Positions 53,650 through 62,701 are shown, numbered from the stretch's first letter. The stretch: 64,000 nt of DNA from Carnobacterium divergens DSM 20623 (GCF_000744255.1 NZ_JQLO01000001.1:2480001-2544000), one strand, 5' to 3'. Program-made: numbers and translations. Notes: generated from the sequence alone by a model not told the origin.

Positions 53650-53961
53650 TTATTTGTATTTTACGGCTGTTCCATAAGCTGCAACGGACTGCATATCTGT
53701 TCCAATCGAACCGGAATCAAAGCGCATCATCACAACGGCGTCTGCTCCCATGTCCTTAGCATTTTGTTTCAAGCGTTCAATCGCTTTTTCACGAGATTCT
53801 TCCAACATTTCCGTGTAGGCTTTTATTTCACCACCCACAATGTTTTTCAAATTAGCGCCAATATTTTTAAATACATTTTTGGATTGTGTAGTTAGTCCAA
53901 AAACTTCCCCGATTACTTCATAGTCTTTTCCTGGTATCGCTTCAGTAGTTGTTATTAGCAT
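53650..53961 (-). CDS. YbjQ/DUF74 heavy-metal-binding-fold protein
   Basis: A 103-aa, full-length YbjQ-family protein, recognised by [19 protein letters not shown] at the N-terminus, [26 protein letters not shown] in the middle and AAYGTAVKY at the end. The family forms pentameric rings; its function is unknown despite the metal-binding name. RBS GAGAGGAAGG precedes the ATG. Possibly expressed with the CPBP protease upstream (64 bp). Confidence 0.93.
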   Translation of the reverse strand: MLITTTEAIPGKDYEVIGEVFGLTTQSKNVFKNIGANLKNIVGGEIKAYTEMLEESREKAIERLKQNAKDMGADAVVMMRFDSGSIGTDMQSVAAYGTAVKYK

Positions 53962-54025
53962 GTAAAGCCTTCCTCTCTTGTCGTTGATTTTAGAAATGAT
54001 AGAACAAAATTATATCATACCATAC

Positions 54026-54649
54026 CTACATGATAGATTGCGCCACAAATAATGCAATGATATCTACTAGCATATGGGCTACCCAAGAGCCCCAAATACT
54101 ATTTCCTGTTTTCAAATAAATGAAGTTAAAAATAATTCTAGCAACACCTTGCAAAAGTAAAACATGCAATACGGTTGAAAATAGACTGCCATCCCAATAT
54201 GGAATCACATGCAGTAAACCAAAAATTACAGCACTTATTAGTGTACTTATAGTGATGGACAATCTTTTTTTTCGTGCAACTTCTAAAATGCCTATGCCCA
54301 ACAACTCTTCTCCCATTAACATAATAGGAAGCATGAAGATGAGTTCGTTAAGATGACCAACTGCGGGACTACTTGCCCAATGTAGTCCAAGTGCTTTTGC
54401 AATTACGCCGACGACAATTCCAACAACAAAATAAAGCAGGACACCTAATGGAATAACCCACAATTTTTTTGGAAAATGAAACGATTCACGTCCAGTAGTA
54501 CCAAAAACAATTATCCAAGCGATCGCTCCTCCAACAAATAGTCCCCACCAAGCCCAACTGTAAACCATGAGTAAGGTAAATCCTATCAATAATAGAAGGG
54601 AACCGATAATGATTTTTCTTCCAGATAAATTTTCTTTTAATTCATACAT
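54026..54649 (-). CDS. CPBP-family intramembrane metalloprotease
   Basis: A 207-aa protein with six or more transmembrane segments. Motif 1 is G-E114-E115-L-L, motif 2 FGLLH147, motif 3 H192-xxx-D196, the expected metal and catalytic residues of CPBP (CAAX/bacteriocin-processing) proteases. The Arg usual in EExxxR is missing (Ile119). GGAGGAG precedes the ATG. It is divergent from an Rgg regulator 131 bp away. Family members mature or resist bacteriocins or process peptide signals. Confidence 0.85.
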   Translation of the reverse strand: MYELKENLSGRKIIIGSLLLLIGFTLLMVYSWAWWGLFVGGAIAWIIVFGTTGRESFHFPKKLWVIPLGVLLYFVVGIVVGVIAKALGLHWASSPAVGHLNELIFMLPIMLMGEELLGIGILEVARKKRLSITISTLISAVIFGLLHVIPYWDGSLFSTVLHVLLLQGVARIIFNFIYLKTGNSIWGSWVAHMLVDIIALFVAQSIM

Positions 54650-54780
54650 AATGATGCTCCTCCTTGTACGTAATACTTACACGACTTATTATAAATAAAA
54701 AAAGCAATAAATGCTTAAAAGTACCTTATTTAACACTTTTATTTTATAATAGTTAGTAAAAAAGAGAAAAGAGTGATCTT

Positions 54781-55671
54781 TTGACATACGGTGAGTTAAT
54801 TCGAGAAATTAGAATTAAAAAAAATATAACGCAAAAATACTTATATCAATCGATTATGTCAAAATCATATGCGATTCGATTTGAACAAGGAAAACATGAA
54901 ATTTCTTTTTTTTTGTTCAATCAAATTTTAGAAAAAATCCCAATGGAAGTCGATGAATTTCTGTATATTTACAATCATTACCATGAGTCGCAATCGGAAT
55001 CTTTTTATAATGAATATGGACATTACGGAAATATAAATGATATTACGGGTCTAGTGAACCTGAAAAATAAAATCAGCAACGCAGTCGATAATAATCAGAT
55101 TAACTTAAAAATAGCTGAACTAACTGCTCGAATAGATCAACTAAATGATTATAATGAAACTGGGTTATATAGCAAAGAAAAGATAGATGAACAAGCCTTA
55201 AATCTAATTACGGCACATTTAGAAAATATACAAGATTGGACAATTGACGAACTGCGCTTTTTAGCCAACACGATTGACTATATTGATTATAAAGAACGGC
55301 TCGATTATTTTAAATTGCTACTTCCAAAAATCAGAAAATATAAAGAATTTGGGAGAGGGAAAAAAGTTATCTGTACATTACTAATCAATGCTGTTCGCGA
55401 ATCGATTCTGTTGCTTGATATTGAAACGGCTAAAATCCTTTTGAAAGAGTTAGATTATTTTTCTAACGAGATTGAAGAACTTTTCTTTAGAATTAGTTAT
55501 TTTTATTACATTGGCTTAATTTTAATTTATGAAAATGAGTTGCTTGATGGTGAAAAAAAAGTAAACAATGCAATCGATACTTTAGAAAATTTGGAATTCC
55601 ATTATCAAGCCAATTTGTTTAAAGAAACCTATACTCAATTTAAAAAAATAGTTGCTATGCAGGAACACTAA
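54781..55671 (+). CDS. Rgg-family transcriptional regulator
   Basis: A 296-aa Rgg-type regulator starting with TTG: helix-turn-helix about 5-62 (LIREIRIKKNITQKYLYQSI ... YAIRFEQGKHEISFFLF) and a helical peptide-binding C-domain. It is a distant paralogue of the regulator at 27379-28242. TATAAT at 54745-54750 precedes it. The adjacent divergent CPBP protease is its likely target or signal-processing partner. No small peptide ORF with a good RBS was seen between them. Confidence 0.85.
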   Translation: MTYGELIREIRIKKNITQKYLYQSIMSKSYAIRFEQGKHEISFFLFNQILEKIPMEVDEFLYIYNHYHESQSESFYNEYGHYGNINDITGLVNLKNKISNAVDNNQINLKIAELTARIDQLNDYNETGLYSKEKIDEQALNLITAHLENIQDWTIDELRFLANTIDYIDYKERLDYFKLLLPKIRKYKEFGRGKKVICTLLINAVRESILLLDIETAKILLKELDYFSNEIEELFFRISYFYYIGLILIYENELLDGEKKVNNAIDTLENLEFHYQANLFKETYTQFKKIVAMQEH

Positions 55672-55722
55672 AATAATGTGAGCTCTCTTTTTATTAAAAA
55701 TGAGGGTTCACATTATTTTTTA
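55671..55722. terminator. Bidirectional terminator
   Basis: AATAATGTGA...CTC pairs with GAG...TCACATTATT and ends in T-run, between the Rgg gene and the convergent kinase gene. Confidence 0.87.
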
Positions 55723-55731
55723 GCTATAAAA

Positions 55732-57141
55732 TTAACTGTTTTTTGTTTCATTTTTATGAAAAGTCAACGTAAACACTAACAAATGATGAACTAATTTTGC
55801 TTCAATACTGAATCCATGTTCTTCCATAATTGATTTGATAATCGGCAACCCTAACCCCGTCCCTGATAAATCTTTGTTTCGAGACTTTTCATAAACGTAA
55901 AAAGCTTCCCAAAGTTTATCTACATCGAATCCAGTCGGTAAGTTTGTTTGATTGCTAATAGAAAATTCAATCAATGTAGCAGTTTCTCGCCAAGTTACTT
56001 GGATTTCCTTATCGGTTGTGTATTTAATACTATTTGTTAGAAGGTTATCGAAAACACGTTTAATAAGTGTTGGATCAGCTTCAATAGTAGATAAGGGTTG
56101 ATCCGTTTTGGCTTCTAATAATAAGATATGCTCTTTTTTCATCATCGGAGTTAACGCCATAGCACTTTGATTCCAACACTCACTTAGCTGAAGGGAATTT
56201 TTTTGAAGAGGCTGGGATTCAAGCTTGGCATAGGTTAACATTTGGTCTACGATTTCATTTAGACGTTGGGTTTGTTGCAAGATAACGCTGAGATAGGTCC
56301 CATCATCTAAACCGTCTTCAATTCCTGAACCATAGGCTTTAATCACTGCAATCGGAGTTTTTAGTTCATGGGTCAAATCCGCTGTAAATTGCTTTAATTG
56401 TTTATTAGTAGCTAATAAATTTTGTTGGTAACGTGCAAGTGCGTGACTCATTTTATTGATGCTGATGGCTAATTCACCAATTTCATTGCTAGGGATATCT
56501 GTCGTTGTGACAAAGGTTAACGTAGAAATTTCTTCAGCAATGGTTTTTAAATTAACTAAAGGATCAGTTATTTTTTTTGCAGAAAAATAAATTAAGACAA
56601 TAATAATAAGCAAGGTCACGCTTAAAGAGATTAAATTGAAGGTATTAATAATTTCAACGGTTTCTGTAAAATCCACTGTTGAAACGCCAACGAGATAAAA
56701 AGTGTCCTTCATCATTGCCATCTCTACTAAGAAGCTTGATTTTTGTTTTCCTTGATCGAAGATTCGCTGGATAGATGAAGGGCTTTTTTGAAGTTGAGTT
56801 AAAGTTTCTTCAGTAATCCAAAACCGATTTAAGGCAACTCTTTTGCGATTAAGTTGTGTATTTAAAGCTTCATTAAAATCATCAATGTTGGCAGGGTCAT
56901 TTTTTAACTTTAAAATAGTTACTTGTTGGGTATTTTCTAACTGATTTAATGCATCTGTTGTTCTTTTTGTATCAGGTAAGGCTTTAATAGATGTCATCAC
57001 CTGACTTACTTTATCTTCCATTTTTGAAAAATAGTAATGAGGCAAAATCAAGGTGTTGAGAAGAAACATTAAAATAAAACTAGCAATTAAAATCGACGAT
57101 AGAGTCACGGTTAACGTAGTACTTATTTTTTTAGATTTCAT
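55732..57141 (-). CDS. Sensor histidine kinase (VanS-like, two-transmembrane type)
   Basis: A 469-aa HisKA kinase: TM1 about 8-32, extracellular sensor of about 120 residues, TM2 about 165-187, HAMP about 188-240, H-box FTADLTHELKTPIAVIKAYG, N-box near VFDNLLTNSIKYT and G-box SGTGLGLPIIKSIM. The frame opens at 57267, but the real start is ATG at 57141 (MKSKKIS), overlapping the response-regulator stop by 11 bp. Partner of the OmpR-type regulator directly upstream; the neighbouring LCP and GH73 genes suggest it senses the cell wall. Confidence 0.9.
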   Translation of the reverse strand: MKSKKISTTLTVTLSSILIASFILMFLLNTLILPHYYFSKMEDKVSQVMTSIKALPDTKRTTDALNQLENTQQVTILKLKNDPANIDDFNEALNTQLNRKRVALNRFWITEETLTQLQKSPSSIQRIFDQGKQKSSFLVEMAMMKDTFYLVGVSTVDFTETVEIINTFNLISLSVTLLIIIVLIYFSAKKITDPLVNLKTIAEEISTLTFVTTTDIPSNEIGELAISINKMSHALARYQQNLLATNKQLKQFTADLTHELKTPIAVIKAYGSGIEDGLDDGTYLSVILQQTQRLNEIVDQMLTYAKLESQPLQKNSLQLSECWNQSAMALTPMMKKEHILLLEAKTDQPLSTIEADPTLIKRVFDNLLTNSIKYTTDKEIQVTWRETATLIEFSISNQTNLPTGFDVDKLWEAFYVYEKSRNKDLSGTGLGLPIIKSIMEEHGFSIEAKLVHHLLVFTLTFHKNETKNS

Positions 57142-57775
57142 TTTCAATGGTATATCCCACTCCTCGTTTTGTATGGACGATAGAGGTTCCAACTTTTTCC
57201 CGGAGTCGTCTGATGTGAGTGTCGACAGTTCGTTCAACGCCATCATATTCCATTCCCCACACGCCAATTAACAATTGTTCTCTGGTTAAAATAGTGCCAC
57301 GATTTTTAAAAAGCATCATCAATAATTCAAACTCTTTTTTCGTTAAATCGATGGTTTCATCTTTTTTCCAGACTTTCATATTGGTAGGATCAATCATCAA
57401 ATCTTGAATGAGAATTGTTTGAGCCAAACCTAATAATTTTTTGATGCGCAACATTAAGACTTGCGGATGGAAGGGCTTCGTGATGTAGTCATCGGCGCCA
57501 CTTGTTAATGAAAGAAACTCGTCAGCACCTGTATTTTTTGCAGTCAACATCAGCACTTTTACAGGACTTTCTGCTTTAATCGTTTTGGTGACTTCGATGC
57601 CATCTATTTTAGGCATCATCCAATCAATAATGGCTAAATCAATTTTTTTTTGATAAAAAATATCTAGGGCTTCTTCACCGTTGGATGCTGTAAATACACT
57701 AAAACCATCTTTTTTTAAATAAGCACTGACAATATGGACAATTTCTGGACTATCATCGGCAATTAAAATATTCAT
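57131..57775 (-). CDS. OmpR-family response regulator
   Basis: A 214-aa regulator: receiver domain 1-120 with ADDS, D-containing LAIIDWMMPKIDG (phospho-acceptor), TA and K-type loop (ITKPFHP), and a winged-helix domain about 125-214 (LTKKEFELLMML, GVERTVDTHIRRLREKVG). ATG at 57775 has AAAGGAAG 7 nt upstream; the ATG 18 bp earlier has none. A terminator lies within 20 bp of the start codon, leaving no room for a private promoter. Confidence 0.93.
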   Translation of the reverse strand: MNILIADDSPEIVHIVSAYLKKDGFSVFTASNGEEALDIFYQKKIDLAIIDWMMPKIDGIEVTKTIKAESPVKVLMLTAKNTGADEFLSLTSGADDYITKPFHPQVLMLRIKKLLGLAQTILIQDLMIDPTNMKVWKKDETIDLTKKEFELLMMLFKNRGTILTREQLLIGVWGMEYDGVERTVDTHIRRLREKVGTSIVHTKRGVGYTIENEI

Positions 57776-57791
57776 TGAGTAACTTCCTTTC

Positions 57792-57826
57792 AAAAAAAGA
57801 TAGAATCCAATTAATGGATTCTATTC
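57792..57826 (-). terminator. Terminator or attenuator between LCP gene and response regulator
   Basis: ATAGAATCCA pairs with TGGATTCTAT; on the minus strand it is followed by seven T's. The T-run ends only 17 nt before the ATG of the response regulator, immediately before its RBS. Confidence 0.8.
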
Positions 57827-57831
57827 TTTCC

Positions 57832-58845
57832 TTAATTATACTGGCTTTCCTTAGTACTTGTAAACTGATACTCTTTTTTATCACGCTCATCAGCATCATC
57901 TAATTTTAAAGAAACTCTCAAACGATGGCTGATAAAATCAAGACTGTCTGGAAATAACTCCACCATACTTGCACCATCTATTGTAACATCTCCCCAGTCA
58001 AAGACATAAGAAGTAAAATGATAAGGTTTCCCTAAGGCAGTTTTTCCTAAATCAAGGATATCGTTAAATGTTAAATCAGTTTTCATGTTTTTGCCAATAA
58101 CGTTTAAAATACTTGAATATTGCTTAATTGATCCAGTGTCCATTGCTTTTTTTGCGATAGCTTCAAGAACAAGTTGCTGGCGTTCGCCACGCTTGACGTC
58201 ATTATCGATATGTCTAGTTCTTGCCAGTGCTAATGCCTCTTCACCAGTCAAATGCTGTTTTCCTTTTTTTAAATGAACTTCACCATTTCCAAGAGTATTG
58301 GTGTCCGTAAAAGTAACGGGAACATCAACCTCAATACCGCCCAATTGATCAACAATTTCAAGAAATGAATTAAAATTGAAGGTAGCATAATAATCAACGG
58401 GAGCATTTAACAGCTTCTCCACTGTTGGAACCGTGATTTCCTCTTGTCCATAAGCGTAGGCAGCGTTGATTCTTGTTTGATAAGTAGTTTGCTTTGTTTT
58501 TATTGTTGTATAGGTATCACGAGGAATACTGACCATATCAACCGTATGATTTTTAGGATTTATAGTCAAATAAATTAGAGCGTCTGTCCGAGCACTGCCT
58601 AAATTACGTTCACTCGTATCATCAATTCCCATCAATAAAACAGAGAATGGATCTTTCTTTGAAAGTGATTTTTTAGTTCCTTCATCTCTTTTTAATTGCT
58701 GAAAAGAATGATCAATAGTTTGCTTCGTTTGGGTTAATAACTTAGCGCCATAAACAGCACAACTCGTTAGAGCAATTGCTAAAATAACAATGCATCCAAA
58801 CAGAAATTGACGACGTCTTTTTTTGATAGTAGTTCGTTTGTTCAT
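57832..58845 (-). CDS. LytR-CpsA-Psr (LCP) family wall-glycopolymer transferase
   Basis: A 337-aa LCP protein with an N-terminal membrane anchor (about 13-36). The LCP domain (about 63-250) shows LLMGIDDT, GSARTDALIYLTINP (conserved Arg/Asp), VSIPRDTYT and RTRHIDNDVKRGERQQLVL, all conserved. LCP enzymes attach teichoic acid or capsule from lipid carriers to peptidoglycan. Its ATG overlaps the stop of the glucosaminidase gene (ATGA), so wall hydrolysis and polymer attachment are co-expressed. Confidence 0.94.
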   Translation of the reverse strand: MNKRTTIKKRRRQFLFGCIVILAIALTSCAVYGAKLLTQTKQTIDHSFQQLKRDEGTKKSLSKKDPFSVLLMGIDDTSERNLGSARTDALIYLTINPKNHTVDMVSIPRDTYTTIKTKQTTYQTRINAAYAYGQEEITVPTVEKLLNAPVDYYATFNFNSFLEIVDQLGGIEVDVPVTFTDTNTLGNGEVHLKKGKQHLTGEEALALARTRHIDNDVKRGERQQLVLEAIAKKAMDTGSIKQYSSILNVIGKNMKTDLTFNDILDLGKTALGKPYHFTSYVFDWGDVTIDGASMVELFPDSLDFISHRLRVSLKLDDADERDKKEYQFTSTKESQYN

Positions 58846-59441
58846 GATAAACTCCTTTGTTGGTCATATTTATTTAACTTAAACTGCTCAATCAGTTCGA
58901 TTAATTTTTCAGCATAATGAGGGTCAGTGGCATAGCCACCATTTTGTAAGGCGTAAGCTGCTTCTTTGTAATCCGTACTAGTTTTAACAGCTTCATACGT
59001 TCCGCCATTTAGAAAATCAATGTGATCCACCATGGATTCTTGGATAGTGTCATATTTTTTAAAGCTAGCCTCAATTGTAATACGTTCTCCATTTTCAAAT
59101 TCATCAGTTGGAAGAGTGCTAGATTGATCGTTGAAACTTCCTTTGATTCCAAATAGATTATGAGAATCAACTGCCAAATCACTTCGTCCCCAGTCAGATT
59201 CTAAAATTGCTTGAGCAATTGTAATACTTGCAAATAAGTTTGTTTGCTGTTGAAGAGCTTGGGCTTCCAAAACTATTTCATCAATGAATTTTTGTTGATA
59301 AGCTGTTGAATAGTCATGTTGTGTGAGTGGTACTTCCTTTTTTTGTGTGTTATTTAGAACGAAAGATAGACAGAGTAAGAGAGATAATACAAGGAAAATA
59401 ATCGGTAAGAATTTTTTTTTCGTGATACTTAAAGGTGCCAT
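58842..59441 (-). CDS. GH73 N-acetylglucosaminidase (peptidoglycan hydrolase)
   Basis: A 199-aa membrane-anchored glucosaminidase: one hydrophobic segment (about 11-30), then a GH73 domain with catalytic E81 (AQAILESDWGRSDLA), HNLFGIKGS, and YPSxxESMVDH-like YDTIQESMVDH, plus GGYATDPHYAEKL near the end. Cuts the glycan backbone of peptidoglycan. First gene of the GH73-LCP pair upstream of the two-component system. No LysM or choline-binding domain; the anchor keeps it at the membrane. Confidence 0.92.
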   Translation of the reverse strand: MAPLSITKKKFLPIIFLVLSLLLCLSFVLNNTQKKEVPLTQHDYSTAYQQKFIDEIVLEAQALQQQTNLFASITIAQAILESDWGRSDLAVDSHNLFGIKGSFNDQSSTLPTDEFENGERITIEASFKKYDTIQESMVDHIDFLNGGTYEAVKTSTDYKEAAYALQNGGYATDPHYAEKLIELIEQFKLNKYDQQRSLS

Positions 59442-59634
59442 AAATAAGATTCCCCACTTCTTTTGTAGTTGTTAAAAAGAGTATAGGATGTGAATGTTAC
59501 AAAAGAATGGCGAAATCAATAATAGGATGACTTTTTGCTATTGAATTCTTTTTAAAATTGTAAAGATTTATGGTAAAGTAACAAAAAAAGTATAAAATTA
59601 GTTACTTGTAATAATAGCAAAATGGGGAAGGGTG

Positions 59635-60090
59635 ATGGTAGAAATGAATCAGAAAATCTACGACTACTTAAAAAAACACGATTTAGAGTTTATTGATTAT
59701 TGGGTAAATGAATATTACATTTACTCAAATGAACATACACTAAGGGCTTCTGAGAAGGACTACTTGATTGAATATCGAAAAGAATGTTTATTTTTATTTC
59801 ATGCTAATCTAGATACTCAAATGCAAAAAACAGATTTATCAGGTATTTGTCAGGGCATAGGAGAAGATCGTGCCGCGATGAGTACACCATTTAAGGAAGT
59901 TTATTTTAATTTTTTCGATTATTCAAAAGCAATGCTTGAATTTTTGATTCAACATAAGAAAGAAGAAAAAATAGCAGTAAGTTATGAAGAATTACTAGAA
60001 TATATGTTGCTAGTACGTAAGCATGAAACAGAAAATTCCTACGCCATTTATTCAGGCTATATGGATTACACATTTAAAGCAGTATTATAG
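59635..60090 (+). CDS. Uncharacterised 151-aa helical protein
   Basis: An all-helical, soluble-looking protein (DYLKKHDLEFIDYWVNEYYIYS ... EDRAAMSTPFKEVYFNFFDYSKAMLEFLIQHKKEE). The pattern of helices and a central Arg-containing segment resembles the sensor-globin-like N-terminal domains of RsbR-type proteins, but I cannot assign it. The AGGGG-type RBS fits ATG 59635; ATG at 59644 is also possible. It lies between the wall cluster and the second LXG cassette. Confidence 0.7.
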   Translation: MVEMNQKIYDYLKKHDLEFIDYWVNEYYIYSNEHTLRASEKDYLIEYRKECLFLFHANLDTQMQKTDLSGICQGIGEDRAAMSTPFKEVYFNFFDYSKAMLEFLIQHKKEEKIAVSYEELLEYMLLVRKHETENSYAIYSGYMDYTFKAVL

Positions 60091-60309
60091 AAGGATAAAT
60101 TAAAAAATAAAAAACTCAAATAAATGGATGAAATGCTACATCCCCCTATTCTGAATGGTTAGATTTAAAATCAACAATCCTTACAGATAGGATTTCAAAT
60201 AATGATTGCGTTTACTATTTTCTTTTTTAGAAATCTATGGTTTAACAATAAAGAACATCTGTATTTTAAAAATCAAATGCGCTATTATTAAACTAAAGGG
60301 GATTTTAAA

Positions 60310-60588
60310 ATGGGAGTAGTCCAAAGTAATTTTAATCAAGCAAGTTCTTTAGCTACAGAATTAAGTAATGCAACACAAGCCTTCTCTCACTCTAGTTCAA
60401 TTTCAAAAGCTTCAGCTACGACCGTATCTGGAAACCAAAAAGCAAGTCTGACGATTGATCAATCTCAATCATTGTTGACGAGCTTTCTAGGTGCCTTACA
60501 ACGCGACAGCCAAAATATCCAAAGTGTTGCGACGGATTTTGAAGCGATGGATCAAAAACTAGAGAAATCCTTATTAAACTTAAACTAA
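60310..60588 (+). CDS. Lap1-type T7SS targeting factor (DUF3130/TIGR04197), copy 2
   Basis: Ninety-two residues, differing from the first copy only at residue 73 (Val for Ile). It keeps the FEAMD (FxxxD) export motif at 77-81. AGGGGAT precedes the ATG. Heads the second cassette. Because both Lap1 proteins are nearly the same, either could serve both LXG toxins. Confidence 0.88.
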   Translation: MGVVQSNFNQASSLATELSNATQAFSHSSSISKASATTVSGNQKASLTIDQSQSLLTSFLGALQRDSQNIQSVATDFEAMDQKLEKSLLNLN

Positions 60589-60606
60589 CGTTTGGAGGAA
60601 TGAGGA

Positions 60607-60969
60607 TTGGAGCAACAACCAACTATTGAAGGGCTACAAGAACAATTAAAGGTTGTAACGGAAGATCGCTACCAGGCAGAAACGTCTCTCCATGAGCTGG
60701 AACGAAATACAGAAGACGTCCAGTCTATTTTTCAAAAGATCCAACAGCTTTTTAATGAACTGCGTGAGACCTGGCAAGAGGGCGAAATGAGTGCCCAAAT
60801 CGCAGACTTACAACAAGAAACGGTGTATCAGCAACAAGGATATCTCTATGAAAGCGAAGAGGATTACGAGAAGTTACAAAAGAAAAAACATGCTCTTATG
60901 GCTAAAGAAGATGAACTCTATTATCAAAAATTGAATCTGAGCCGAGAGGAGCAAACACATGAGCATTAA
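60607..60969 (+). CDS. Lap2-type T7SS targeting factor (DUF3958-like), copy 2
   Basis: A 120-aa helical protein with five differences from copy 1 (Leu-His-Glu for Phe-His-Lys near residue 25, Leu for Met, Asp for Glu, Ala for Asp). TTG start with GGAGG as in copy 1. It overlaps the LXG gene by 11 bp. Confidence 0.8.
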   Translation: MEQQPTIEGLQEQLKVVTEDRYQAETSLHELERNTEDVQSIFQKIQQLFNELRETWQEGEMSAQIADLQQETVYQQQGYLYESEEDYEKLQKKKHALMAKEDELYYQKLNLSREEQTHEH

Positions 60970-62284
60970 TCTGTTTGTCGGCGAAGTGAACACACAAACG
61001 AAGGCCATTAAAAGCTACTGCAACAGCGTGATTAGTGGCATGACACACGTCCAAACGGCTTTAAGTAAAATCATCTTAGAACCTTCCCTGAAGGGAAATA
61101 CATATGATTCTGCGAAAGCTTATTTCCAAACGGCTTATCTCCCAGCAACACGAGGCTTTATTCTAGTTTGCGAAACAGCAATTCGTGCCAATCAGCAGTT
61201 TATCAGCGACTACAAATCCAACGTGGACGCCAATAGCCTACAAGAAGACGTTTTAATTTCTCAAATTTCACGCTTAGATTCCATGTCTAGCGCCTTAGAT
61301 TCGATTGCGATTCCAAAGGTTTTCACTCAAAATATTGTTGATAATTTACAGAGTGCTAAAGAAAAAACAGCGAAAAAATTAGATAAATTGAGAGAATTCA
61401 ATCACACATCTGTTTCTATTTTTGATGACTTAGAACAACAGTTACAGAACCTAGAAACGGGTGTTACAATGATTGCGGAAGGAAAAGCCTGGAATGGGAC
61501 TACAGGAACCTTTTCGACAACTGGGTTAAACATGGAATGGGCGCAAGCAATTGATCAAGCTTGGGAGGAACGTCTGAAAGAACAAGCTAAAAAAGATAAA
61601 CCGAAGAAGAAAAAAGAAAAAATTCCCTGGTGGGAAAAAACAATGACTGGAGCACTAGACTTTTTACAAGGTGCTGGAATTGCAGTTGTTGAAATTAATA
61701 CTGGAGAAAAAGCCAAAAAAGTAAATCAAAAGTTTCAAAACAATCAAAATTATCACTATGGAAAGCTATTTGGAACAGGATTAACAGGAATTCAATCACT
61801 TACTGAAATGTATCAAGGCGCTAATATGGCGATTAAAGGTCTTCAAGGAATAGCTGGAGCAACTGTTATGAGTGGTGGAGCTCTTGCACCTGGAGCAGGA
61901 GCAGTTGCTGGAGCGGGTGCCACAGTTGGAGCTGGAGCACTAGCGCACGGTGGGCTTGTGTACAGTAACACGATTCAGAATGGCATAGATAATATTCAGC
62001 AAATGCAGGTATCTGATGACATTAATAATGCAATTAAAGATGGTGTACCTGCAAAAAAACATAAGGTAATAAGTGATCAAAAGAAATTAGAAGGTACAGG
62101 TGAACCTAATTCTTCTTCTGATTTATTAAATGAAGATGGTAGTGTCAAACAAAGACGCTGGTATGGTAAAGATGGTAAAGCCCTTGAAGATATTGATTAT
62201 AACCATACGGACGATGGAACGCATACTTTTCCTCACAGACACAAATGGGATTGGTCTAAAATTCCGCCAAGACTAAAAGACTAA
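60959..62284 (+). CDS. LXG polymorphic toxin, copy 2, with a different His-rich tip
   Basis: A 441-aa LXG toxin. Residues 1-350 match copy 1 at 344 positions; the last 91 residues are unrelated. The tip holds KQRRWYGKDGKALEDIDYNH, then GTHTFPHRHKWDW, a His/Trp-rich pattern (RRWY..DG...DIDY.H ... PH.H.W.W) common at the ends of Gram-positive polymorphic toxins and likely a nuclease, type unproven. GAGGAG precedes the ATG. Followed 11 bp later by its own immunity candidate. Confidence 0.85.
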   Translation: MSINLFVGEVNTQTKAIKSYCNSVISGMTHVQTALSKIILEPSLKGNTYDSAKAYFQTAYLPATRGFILVCETAIRANQQFISDYKSNVDANSLQEDVLISQISRLDSMSSALDSIAIPKVFTQNIVDNLQSAKEKTAKKLDKLREFNHTSVSIFDDLEQQLQNLETGVTMIAEGKAWNGTTGTFSTTGLNMEWAQAIDQAWEERLKEQAKKDKPKKKKEKIPWWEKTMTGALDFLQGAGIAVVEINTGEKAKKVNQKFQNNQNYHYGKLFGTGLTGIQSLTEMYQGANMAIKGLQGIAGATVMSGGALAPGAGAVAGAGATVGAGALAHGGLVYSNTIQNGIDNIQQMQVSDDINNAIKDGVPAKKHKVISDQKKLEGTGEPNSSSDLLNEDGSVKQRRWYGKDGKALEDIDYNHTDDGTHTFPHRHKWDWSKIPPRLKD

Positions 62285-62295
62285 GGAGCAAAATA

Positions 62296-62685
62296 ATGAA
62301 CTCAATTCATGATAATGAAATTCTTTCTTACGAAGTAAACCTACGAAATAAAAAAATTATATTAAATACTCTTACATCAAATACTGAAAAAAAAGTGAAA
62401 GTTAGCTTTACTGATGTGTATGCTCATAGTTTTGAAGATGAACTCTTTGGAAGTATAATTCTTGATATTGAAAAATCTACACTGACTAAATTTATAGAAT
62501 CAAATAGTGAGTTATTAGATCAAAGAAAAAATTACTTATGGCCTACGATTTATGAAACAACTAATGAATTACTTCAAAAATTAGAATCTGAAAATATTTC
62601 ATACTATATTATTTATTCATCGTATGGATTGAGTGGCTGGGTATTATCTAAAGATTTGACTATCACTAATGTTACTCAAGAATGA
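62296..62685 (+). CDS. Predicted immunity protein for LXG toxin 2
   Basis: A 129-aa mixed alpha/beta cytosolic protein (NEILSYEVNLRNKKIILNTL at the start, YYIIYSSYGLSGWVLSKD at the end), unrelated to the immunity candidate of cassette 1. AAGGAG precedes its ATG. The N-terminal beta-rich part looks like small immunity families with strand-rich N-termini, but no name can be given. Confidence 0.7.
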   Translation: MNSIHDNEILSYEVNLRNKKIILNTLTSNTEKKVKVSFTDVYAHSFEDELFGSIILDIEKSTLTKFIESNSELLDQRKNYLWPTIYETTNELLQKLESENISYYIIYSSYGLSGWVLSKDLTITNVTQE

Positions 62686-62701
62686 TTCTTTATAAGATAC
62701 A

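Larger units (their letters stand above)
60310..62008 (+). repeat. LXG cassette direct repeat, copy 2 (1,699 bp)
   Basis: Second copy of 29514-31212, same strand, no length change. Homology also reaches about 60 bp upstream of the start codon (AATAAAGAACAT box in both). Confidence 0.93.
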
